64,000 nucleotides of DNA from Aquimarina spinulae. GTDB lineage: Bacteria; Bacteroidota; Bacteroidia; Flavobacteriales; Flavobacteriaceae. The stretch covers positions 124,001 to 188,000 of the forward strand of contig NZ_CALSBP010000002.1 of NCBI RefSeq assembly GCF_943373825.1, read 5' to 3'. Positions 51,183 through 58,511 of this stretch are shown here, in pieces. Both the position numbers and the translations under genes were made by a program. The first letter of the stretch is position 1, and every line of letters begins with the position of its first letter. The notes beneath the pieces are model-generated. The model was not told the DNA's origin. It ran no database searches and saw only the letters and a program-made list of their open reading frames with translations.

Positions 51183-52031
51183 ATGATTAGTATTCCTGCC
51201 ATAGATAATTATTCCTTATCAGGAAAGATATACCCATGTGAGGGGATCATCGATAAAAACAAAGTATTGATTATTAATTCTGCCACAGCTGTAGATAAAA
51301 AATTATATCATCACTATGCTGCATACATGGCAAAAAATGGATATCAGGTAATTACCTATGATTATAGAGGAATTGCAGGTTCCAGACCTAAAAAACTTAG
51401 TGGTTTTAAAGCTTCTTTTACAGATTGGGGGCAAAAAGATTTTTCTGGAGTAATCGATTATGCAAAAAAAAAGTTTCCAAATCACAAAATAGTAACCCTT
51501 GGTCATAGCATTGGAGGAACAATTATTGGGATGACCGAAAAGAGTAATCAAATTAGTGGAATTATCAATATTGGAGCACAGACAGCATATTATAAAGATT
51601 GGTCTAAGAACCAGAGAACCAAAATCTATGTTTTATGGCATATTGTCTTTCCTATGATTACAAATCTATTTGGCTATTTCCCCGGAAAAAAATTGGGACT
51701 ACTAGAAGACGTTCCTAAAGGTGTAATCGAACAATGGAACAACCGAAGACGACATGCCGATATGAAAAAACAAATGGAAGCTATTGGTATTACTTTTTAT
51801 TATGATACCTGCGCATCAAAACTTCTTACGCTAGGCGTAGAAGATGATCCTATCGGGACAAGACCTGCCATTACCAGAATACATGATCTGTTTGAAAAAT
51901 CTGAGAAAGAAATTAAAATGATACAACTACATGAAATTCCGGTAGATAAAATAGGGCATTTTGGTTTTTTTAGCAGAAAATTTAAACATACGCTCTGGGC
52001 AAAAACTTTAATCTGGTTTGATGCTATATAA
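51183..52031 (+). CDS. Alpha/beta hydrolase
   Basis: The 282 residues start from the ATG at 51183; a TTG two codons upstream is less likely. The hydrolase fold shows VITYDYRGIAGSRP (oxyanion region), the nucleophile elbow GHS109IGG, an acidic residue in GVEDDPIG and the catalytic His in KIGHFGFF near the C-terminus. No signal peptide. Esterase or lipase-like; substrate unknown. Probably in one operon with the M20 peptidase. Confidence 0.87.
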   Translation: MISIPAIDNYSLSGKIYPCEGIIDKNKVLIINSATAVDKKLYHHYAAYMAKNGYQVITYDYRGIAGSRPKKLSGFKASFTDWGQKDFSGVIDYAKKKFPNHKIVTLGHSIGGTIIGMTEKSNQISGIINIGAQTAYYKDWSKNQRTKIYVLWHIVFPMITNLFGYFPGKKLGLLEDVPKGVIEQWNNRRRHADMKKQMEAIGITFYYDTCASKLLTLGVEDDPIGTRPAITRIHDLFEKSEKEIKMIQLHEIPVDKIGHFGFFSRKFKHTLWAKTLIWFDAI

Positions 52032-52264
52032 TTCATTTCATTACAAGTGATCTTTCATATTAACCACACTTTTAGCGACTTCTACTTTAGTATTACTTAT
52101 AAAAAAGTAAATAACTATGACAAATCGCATTTTTTATAACTTAAAAAGTCAATACATTTAAAACTATTGCTAATTACTGAATCCTATCAACACCTATCAT
52201 ATACTAATTTATGATGATGTAAAAGGTTTCATATATACTTATTATAATCATAATATGCAATAGT

Positions 52265-54142
52265 ATGGGAGAGCACAATGTTCATAGTAATGTAGATCAA
52301 AAAAAACGAGCCAAATATATAGGGCATCTACTCGATGATATAAAAGCTTTAGAAATGATGCTGGAGCAAGATTTGATCGAGAAAGATATAGTTCGAATTG
52401 GTGCAGAACAAGAATTTTGTTTGGTAAACAGTAACTGGAGGCCTGCAGAAAATGCAGAAGAGATTCTAAAAGTGATTAATGATCCTCACTTCACTACAGA
52501 ATTAGCAAAATATAATTTAGAGATTAATCTGGATCCTACAGAACTTAAAGAAGATTGTTTTTCTAAAATAGAGAACGAATTAAATCAACTTATCTTTAAA
52601 GCTAAAGCAGTCGCCAGTCAATTAGACACCAAAATATTGCTTACCGGTATTTTACCAACAATAAGGAAGCGTCATCTCGAACTGGAGTATATGACTCCCA
52701 ACCCCAGATATTCGGCTTTAAATGATATTTTGAAAACACAAAGAGGAACAGATTTTGAACTTCATATAAGAGGTATAGATGAATTAAATATTCATCATAA
52801 ATCTGTACTTTTTGAAGCTTGCAATACTAGTTTTCAGATGCATCTTCAAATACCTCCGCAAGATTTTGTTTCCAGTTACAATTGGGCTCAGGCTATATCT
52901 GCTCCTGTACTGGGAATATGTACCAACTCGCCTCTATTGTTTGGAAGAGAATTATGGAGCGAAACCCGAATTGCATTATTTCGTCAGAGTATGGATATCA
53001 GAAGTTCTTCTTACGCCTTAAAAGATAGAAGAGCCCGGGTGAGTTTTAGTAATCAGTGGGCATCGGGGTCTGTAGCAGAAATTTTCAAAAATGATGTTGC
53101 ACAACATAAGGTGGTTTTGTCTCGTGATATAGTAGCCAATTCTGTTTCAGAACTTAAAAAAGGAAGCATTCCAAAATTGCAAGCTCTTTCCTTACACAAT
53201 GGTACTGTGTATAGATGGAATCGTCCTTGTTATGGTGTTGGTGGTGGAAAAGCTCATGTTAGAATCGAAAATCGTTATATCCCTTCTGGCCCTACTACCC
53301 TGGATGAAATCGCAAACTTTGCTTTTTGGGCCGGATTAATGATAGGGCGTCCTTCAAAATATGATAACATGCCCGATCACATGGATTTCAGAGATGCAAA
53401 AGGAAATTTCGTAAAAGCTGCACGAACAGGAAAAGATACGATCATAAACTGGATGGGATCTTCTATTTCTATTCAAAATCTAATACTAAAAGAATTGTTA
53501 CCCATAGCTCACCAGGGTTTAAAAATAGCTGAGATTAATACTGATGACAGGGAACGATTTTTACGAATTATAGAAAATCGTGCCAAAGGTATTACTGCTG
53601 CAGAATGGAATATTAAAAACTATCGCTTTCTTCAAAAAAACATGAAAAAAGATGATGCACTAAGGGCGCTTACTAAAACTCTATACCAGAATCAAGAAAG
53701 TGGATATCCAGTTCATGAATGGCCCGTACTTAATACAAAAACATTACCCAAAATGCATAAAACCCCATCATTAGTGGGGCATATTATGTCTACAAAGCTA
53801 TTTACAGTAGACGCGTATGATTTGGCTAATCTGGCGATACGTATTATGAAATGGAAGAATATTCATCATGTTCCTGTAGAAAGTAAACCAGGTAAACTAT
53901 GTGGGTTGTTGACCTGGAACCATGTAAAAGATAATCAAAATGAAGATAATAATAATTGTGTTGTAGCAGACATTATGGTTAAAGAAGTAATAACCATTCA
54001 GCCCAAAACAACAATATCAAAAGCGATACAGATAATGAAAAAACATGAGATTGGTTGTCTTCCTGTAGTACAAAAAAAAGACCTTGTAGGAATTATTACA
54101 ATAAATGATGTAATGGTATTTGACGATGGTAAAAGTTTATAG
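52265..54142 (+). CDS. Glutamate-cysteine-ligase-like enzyme fused to two CBS domains
   Basis: The 625 residues consist of a GCS2-type carboxylate-amine ligase domain (about 30-470; IGAEQEFCLV, LEINLDPTELKED, and GGGKAHVRIENRYIPSGPT) and a C-terminal CBS pair (about 500-620; GHIMSTKLFTVDA and ADIMVKEVITIQPKTTISKA). The ligase family joins glutamate or another amino acid to an amine using ATP. CBS pairs usually bind adenosine nucleotides, so activity may respond to energy charge. The gene overlaps the next one (aspartoacylase-like) by 17 bp, which suggests that the two act on the same compound. True gamma-glutamylcysteine synthesis is not proven. Confidence 0.85.
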   Translation: MGEHNVHSNVDQKKRAKYIGHLLDDIKALEMMLEQDLIEKDIVRIGAEQEFCLVNSNWRPAENAEEILKVINDPHFTTELAKYNLEINLDPTELKEDCFSKIENELNQLIFKAKAVASQLDTKILLTGILPTIRKRHLELEYMTPNPRYSALNDILKTQRGTDFELHIRGIDELNIHHKSVLFEACNTSFQMHLQIPPQDFVSSYNWAQAISAPVLGICTNSPLLFGRELWSETRIALFRQSMDIRSSSYALKDRRARVSFSNQWASGSVAEIFKNDVAQHKVVLSRDIVANSVSELKKGSIPKLQALSLHNGTVYRWNRPCYGVGGGKAHVRIENRYIPSGPTTLDEIANFAFWAGLMIGRPSKYDNMPDHMDFRDAKGNFVKAARTGKDTIINWMGSSISIQNLILKELLPIAHQGLKIAEINTDDRERFLRIIENRAKGITAAEWNIKNYRFLQKNMKKDDALRALTKTLYQNQESGYPVHEWPVLNTKTLPKMHKTPSLVGHIMSTKLFTVDAYDLANLAIRIMKWKNIHHVPVESKPGKLCGLLTWNHVKDNQNEDNNNCVVADIMVKEVITIQPKTTISKAIQIMKKHEIGCLPVVQKKDLVGIITINDVMVFDDGKSL

Positions 54143-55364
54143 TAAGGCTCTGGATCAGTCGATAGAGATCGAACGTATAATAAGTTGTATCAAAGGTTCG
54201 AAACCGGGGCCTACTCTCATTTTTATTGGGGGTATTCATGGTAATGAACCCGCCGGAATATTTGCCCTTTATGATGTATTTAATCATATAAAAAACAGTC
54301 AAATCCCCGTAAAAGGAACTATGTATGCCATAAGCGGTAATCTCCCGGCATTAGCCAAAGGTAAACGGTATGAGAAAGAAGATTTAAATCGAGTTTGGAA
54401 ACACGATAGAATTAATAATTTATCCAAAGACATTAAAGATACAAATGTCAATCTTGACATAGAGCAGCAGTACGAAATTTATCACATCATCAAAGATATT
54501 CTTGATAAAGAAAGTGGGCCATTTTATTTTATGGACCTTCATACTACTTCGAGTAAAACAATGCCTTTTTTAACCGTTAATGATAGCTTGTTAAATAGAA
54601 AATATACAATGCAATATCCTACCCCTATGATACTAGGTATAGAAGAATATCTAGATGGTCCCTTATTAAGTTATATCAATGAATTAGGCTATGTATCTTT
54701 TGGTTTTGAAGGAGGACAGCATGATGATCCTGAAGCCATTAAAAATCATATTTCTTTTATCTACCTTACTATGGTTTTTGCCGGGAGTGTTACAAAAAAA
54801 GATGTTGAGTATGATTATCATTATAACTTTCTACTTAAAGGATCAGAAGCTCCAACAGAAATCTATGAAATCTATTGGCGCTACCAAATCAAAGAGAACG
54901 AAGTCTTCAAAATGAAGCCTGGATTTGTCAATTTTCAACAGATACAGAAAGGAGAACAACTTGCTCATAGTAATGGAAAAATAATAACAGCTTCAAAAAA
55001 CGGAAGGATATTTATGCCTCTATATCAACATCAAGGTAATGATGGTTTTTTTACCATCCATAGTGTGCATCCGATATTTTTAAGACTTTCTACCATCCTT
55101 CGCAAAGTACATTTTGATAATATAATTACTATTCTTCCCGGTGTTCATTGGGTTTCAAATAAAAAAAATGAACTTACGGTTAATCTTAAGATTGCTCGCT
55201 TCTTCACAAAACAGTTTTTTCACCTTTTGGGATATCGAAGTAAACAAGTAGACAAAACACACTTAAGTCTAAAAAATAGAGAGAGTGCTTCAAAAGAGAG
55301 AGAATATCGCTATACTTCATGGAGTAAAAGCAAAAACTGGTTGATAAACACTCTTAACCAATAG
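54126..55364 (+). CDS. Succinylglutamate desuccinylase/aspartoacylase-family zinc enzyme
   Basis: The 412 residues start at the ATG at 54126, two codons after a TTG. The M14-like zinc motifs are IGGIHGNEPAG (His-x-x-Glu) and MDLHTTSSKT (zinc His), with catalytic region GFEGGQHDDPEA. The family removes an acyl group from an amino acid. The C-terminal part (about 235-412) is an additional beta-rich domain and basic tail. Overlap with the ligase/CBS gene suggests coupled translation and a shared substrate. Confidence 0.85.
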   Translation: MVKVYSKALDQSIEIERIISCIKGSKPGPTLIFIGGIHGNEPAGIFALYDVFNHIKNSQIPVKGTMYAISGNLPALAKGKRYEKEDLNRVWKHDRINNLSKDIKDTNVNLDIEQQYEIYHIIKDILDKESGPFYFMDLHTTSSKTMPFLTVNDSLLNRKYTMQYPTPMILGIEEYLDGPLLSYINELGYVSFGFEGGQHDDPEAIKNHISFIYLTMVFAGSVTKKDVEYDYHYNFLLKGSEAPTEIYEIYWRYQIKENEVFKMKPGFVNFQQIQKGEQLAHSNGKIITASKNGRIFMPLYQHQGNDGFFTIHSVHPIFLRLSTILRKVHFDNIITILPGVHWVSNKKNELTVNLKIARFFTKQFFHLLGYRSKQVDKTHLSLKNRESASKEREYRYTSWSKSKNWLINTLNQ

Positions 55365-55434
55365 TAATTGAAAAGGTAAACAAGGCCATAGATAAAAATC
55401 TTTTACTTCCAAAGTAAGCTTCCAGATAATAAAA

Positions 55435-55466
55435 AAAGAGGGCAAACGATAATGTTTACCCTCTTT
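55435..55466. terminator. Bidirectional terminator
   Basis: AAAGAGGG and AAAC pair with GTTT and CCCTCTTT across one mismatch, loop GATAAT. It lies between the aspartoacylase-like gene (plus) and the small peptide gene (minus). Confidence 0.8.
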
Positions 55467-55473
55467 ATATCTA

Positions 55474-55656
55474 CTATGAAAATATGCAGACACCAGTAGG
55501 AAGGCAATTACCAGGTATACAAAAACTTAATCCCGGAACGCGACAATCTTGTCCTGTAGAGCAACACCACCCTTGTCTTGTACTTGATCCTGTAATACCT
55601 TGTTGTTGTTCTTTACTAAGTTTTGTAACTCCTGTTACATTAAGAATTTTTTTCAT
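55474..55656 (-). CDS. Bacteriocin-like/RiPP precursor peptide, Cys-rich
   Basis: The 60 residues have a leader typical of Bacteroidota bacteriocin-like peptides (MKKILNVTGVTKLSKEQQQG, followed by ITGSS in place of a GG or GS cleavage site) and a core with six Cys (CC, then C, C, C, C; GWCCSTGQDC ... GVCIFS). Such precursors are cut and exported by peptidase-containing ABC transporters. No transporter, maturation enzyme or immunity gene adjoins it, so it is an orphan precursor or uses machinery elsewhere. A terminator directly follows the stop. Confidence 0.72.
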   Translation of the reverse strand: MKKILNVTGVTKLSKEQQQGITGSSTRQGWCCSTGQDCRVPGLSFCIPGNCLPTGVCIFS

Positions 55657-56042
55657 CGTGTAAATATTTTTAAATTAATACAGACCTAAATTAATGTAAA
55701 TCAACAACATACACCCATTAAGATCAAGCAAATAAACTAAGGTTTTCGGCGTATTTGAGCGATTTATAGTCTATTTGCAGTCTATTCAAAAACCGTATAA
55801 ATATAGTGCTGTGAACATTAGAGTTTAGAACCTAAAAAAATCGAGAAAATTGGTATTTGTTATGTTTAAGTAGTATAAAGACAAAAGTAATTGAGTAAAA
55901 CTCCTAAGCAATGCTAATCAAATTTAAGTCGAATACCCTTTTCTTTTACTATCATGAAATTAATATATTAAGATAAAAAAATATCAAAAAATTAAACATT
56001 TTAACTTTACTTTTGAATCGCAATTTTACAAACAAAACAATA
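55657..56042. other. Intergenic region between divergent genes, with promoter
   Basis: About 385 bp of AT-rich DNA. It ends with a -7 element TACTTTTG (TAnnTTTG) at 56008-56015 that serves the GlcG/HbpS-like gene and overlaps an in-frame upstream ATG at 56013, which is therefore not used. Nothing else is recognised. Confidence 0.5.
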
Positions 56043-56453
56043 ATGAACATCACTCTAGAACAAGCAGAAAAAATCATTACCGCTGCAAAAGAAAAAGCAA
56101 TAGCTATACATACACAAATGAATATCGCAATAGTAGATTCTGGCGCAAACCTTATTGCCTTTGCTCGTATGGATCAGGCCTGGATAGGTTCTATTGATAT
56201 TTCAATTAAAAAAGCCAGAACGGCTTGTCTTTTTGGTAAAAACACTGGTGTTATCGGGGAACTTTCACAACCTGGGGGGCCTTTATATAATATAGAACAT
56301 TCTAATGGTGGGCTAATTACTTTTCCGGGGGGTATTCCTATTAAAAACAATTTGGGAGCTATAATAGGAGCTATTGGAGTAAGTGGCAGCAGTGTAGAAA
56401 ACGATCATGCTGTAGCCGAAGCTGGTTCTACAGCACTAGGCATATATGCTTAA
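56043..56453 (+). CDS. GlcG/HbpS-family haem-binding protein
   Basis: The 136 residues start [20 protein letters not shown] and show the family core [25 protein letters not shown] and FPGGIPIK...[10 protein letters not shown]. HbpS-type proteins bind haem or small ligands and form octamers; the function in Bacteroidota is not settled. The start at 56043 follows from the promoter at 56008-56015. It lies 52 bp before the methyltransferase-like gene and may be co-transcribed. Confidence 0.85.
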   Translation: MNITLEQAEKIITAAKEKAIAIHTQMNIAIVDSGANLIAFARMDQAWIGSIDISIKKARTACLFGKNTGVIGELSQPGGPLYNIEHSNGGLITFPGGIPIKNNLGAIIGAIGVSGSSVENDHAVAEAGSTALGIYA

Positions 56454-56505
56454 GGGCAAATCGATTGCAAGGCATTAAATAACCAGATTTTACGTACAGA
56501 AATAC

Positions 56506-57162
56506 ATGAAGAGATTATTAAGTTATCTATGGCCATTCACCAAAGAGGTTTCCTCACAAATTAATGGAACACTAGAACTCACATGGATGAATGGTAAAAA
56601 AGTACTGGATAGCCAGAATGCAAATTACTCCTACGGATCGCTACAAAAATTACTTAGTTACGGACTTTCACTACTAGATATTTCTGCAAATAGCGAAATT
56701 CTTTTACTAGGACTTGGTGGGGGGAGTATAATAGAACCTCTTAGAAATACATTTGATCATCAAGGAAAAATTACCGCTGTAGAAATTGATGAAGTTGTTA
56801 TCGAAATTGCTAAAAATGAATTTAATATAACCAATAATCACAATCTCGAAATCATTTGCGAAGATGCTTTTTTCTATGTTGAGCGTTGTGCATCACAATT
56901 TGAAATTATAATCATCGATATTTTTATCGATAATCAAGTTCCCAAGCAGTTTTATGAAAATCAATTCTGGAAAAACCTTATTCCCTTATTAAAACCTGAA
57001 GGACAAATCGTGTTTAATGCTGGAATTAATTTGAAGGAAAACATCAAAATCGAATCTCTTAAATCCATAGTTAAACCCGATATCGAATTTTCGCAACACA
57101 ATCAAGTTCAAGGAACCAATACATTATTAATCGGGAAGAAAAAATCAAGAGATAAAGGTTAA
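56506..57162 (+). CDS. Spermidine-synthase-like methyltransferase-fold protein
   Basis: The 218 residues have a Rossmann-type nucleotide-binding region (ILLLGLGGGSIIEPL, about 65-79), acidic ribose-binding AVEIDEVVIEIAK and the IIDIFIDNQVP segment, as in spermidine synthases and related fused methyltransferases. It is shorter than true spermidine synthases and the aminopropyl-transfer residues are not clear, so the reaction is uncertain. Follows the GlcG/HbpS-like gene. Confidence 0.78.
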   Translation: MKRLLSYLWPFTKEVSSQINGTLELTWMNGKKVLDSQNANYSYGSLQKLLSYGLSLLDISANSEILLLGLGGGSIIEPLRNTFDHQGKITAVEIDEVVIEIAKNEFNITNNHNLEIICEDAFFYVERCASQFEIIIIDIFIDNQVPKQFYENQFWKNLIPLLKPEGQIVFNAGINLKENIKIESLKSIVKPDIEFSQHNQVQGTNTLLIGKKKSRDKG

Positions 57163-57325
57163 AAACTACAATATACTTTTTACGAATTCGATACATTCTT
57201 AATCTGAAATGGTGTAGATCTTAGAAATATTCTGTTTTCCTACTCTTAAAATACGATAGTAATATTTTCCCAGAAAACAGGGTACTCTCGTATAGCACTT
57301 ATGTATTACATTTATAACAAATTAT

Positions 57326-57985
57326 ATGCTATATAAAACAAATGCTGTGAAGACAAATGCACATCTCTTATTAACTATTTTGATTTGTTGCCTATCATGT
57401 AACACTAATAAAGGCACAAAAGAGAGTAATAGTCAACCAAAAATGACCAAACCGATGGTTACAACTCATAGTCAGGATGACAAAATTAATACTATAAAAG
57501 CAACAGTTTTATCGGTTGAAGAGACTTTGATCATGCCCGATGATTACCTCACGACAGTTTTGACCGTTAAAACAAACACTAATGATACCTTGGCATTTAT
57601 AGATATGGATGGTTTTGAAAAATTAGTTAATAAAGAAGTTACCATTATCTATCGGTTAAAATCAAATCAGAAAAAATTAATAGTTTGTTTTGATTGCATG
57701 TCATATTCCAAACCAATTAAGTTAGCCAATATCACATCAATTGTACCCAAGATCGAATTTAAACTATTAAAGTTAAAAGAATATCAGGAAGATGAATATA
57801 TCACTACTGCCTCATCGTTTATCATGCTTACTAAAGATGATAAAATTGAACGTTTTTATACCAATATATTTGATCTAATTGAAGATAGTACAAAGATGAA
57901 AAGTGCATTTTTTAATTATGGCATTGTAACAGAATATACTCCCGAACTACTCAATCGTGATGAATTACGATTATTGTTAGAATAG
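57326..57985 (+). CDS. Hypothetical lipoprotein
   Basis: The 219 residues have a lipoprotein leader (LLLTILICCLSC, Cys 25) and then a soluble region with beta-strand-rich pattern (KATVLSVEETLIMPDDYLTT, KEVTIIYRLKSNQKK). I recognise no family. The N-terminal seven to nine residues may be excess if a later start is used. Upstream of the BlaI operators, on the same strand, but separated by 166 bp. Confidence 0.6.
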   Translation: MLYKTNAVKTNAHLLLTILICCLSCNTNKGTKESNSQPKMTKPMVTTHSQDDKINTIKATVLSVEETLIMPDDYLTTVLTVKTNTNDTLAFIDMDGFEKLVNKEVTIIYRLKSNQKKLIVCFDCMSYSKPIKLANITSIVPKIEFKLLKLKEYQEDEYITTASSFIMLTKDDKIERFYTNIFDLIEDSTKMKSAFFNYGIVTEYTPELLNRDELRLLLE

Positions 57986-58069
57986 ATACTTCCTCTTCTA
58001 AAACATATTATCATTTTTTTAACACCTTCTAAAAAACCCTTTAGAATCAATAGCTAACACGCTAATTCT

Positions 58070-58123
58070 ACTAATTAATTAGTTGAACTACTAATAAATT
58101 AGTTGCAAAACTAAAAGATTAGT
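58070..58123 (+). promoter_or_regulatory. Triple BlaI/MecI-type operator and promoter
   Basis: Three dyads spaced exactly 20 bp: ACTAATTAATTAGT (58070-58083, perfect), ACTAATAAATTAGT (58090-58103) and ACTAAAAGATTAGT (58110-58123, imperfect). They overlap a good promoter with -33 TTG at 58103-58105 and -7 TAGGTTTG at 58126-58133, 20 bp apart. The BlaI-type repressor encoded directly downstream is the expected binder, so repression of its own operon is likely. Confidence 0.82.
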
Positions 58124-58151
58124 AGTAGGTTTGCTTTATAAAATTGATACT

Positions 58152-58511
58152 ATGCAAAAATTAGCCAAAAGAGAAGAACAGATTATGCAAAGTCTGTGGA
58201 AATTGGAAAAAGCATTTATAAAAGAGATCATAGAAGAACTTTCTGATCCTAAACCACATTATAATACTACTGCTACGATTGTAAAAATTTTAGAAGAAAA
58301 AGGGTTTATCAGTCATGTGGCCTACGGAAACAGTTTTCAGTATTATCCTCTAGTATCAAAAGATGAGTATCAAAAAGAAGTATTAGGTGAGGTAGTGCAC
58401 AATTATTTTGACAATTCTCCTTTGGCTTTGGTTAAATTCTTTGCTAAGGAAGAAAAGATAAATACCGACGAATTAGAAGAAATAATTCAACTGATAAAAA
58501 ACAAGAAATAA
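58152..58511 (+). CDS. blaI: BlaI/MecI-family transcriptional repressor
   Basis: The 119 residues start from the ATG at 58152; a TTG at 58131 lies within the -7 promoter element and is excluded. The winged helix includes EEQIMQSLWKLEKAFIKEI and YNTTATIVKILEEKGFI, with a C-terminal dimerisation helix. Family members bind dyads like those just upstream and are inactivated by proteolysis after the membrane receptor senses its signal. The stop overlaps the start of the receptor gene by 1 bp. Confidence 0.92.
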   Translation: MQKLAKREEQIMQSLWKLEKAFIKEIIEELSDPKPHYNTTATIVKILEEKGFISHVAYGNSFQYYPLVSKDEYQKEVLGEVVHNYFDNSPLALVKFFAKEEKINTDELEEIIQLIKNKK

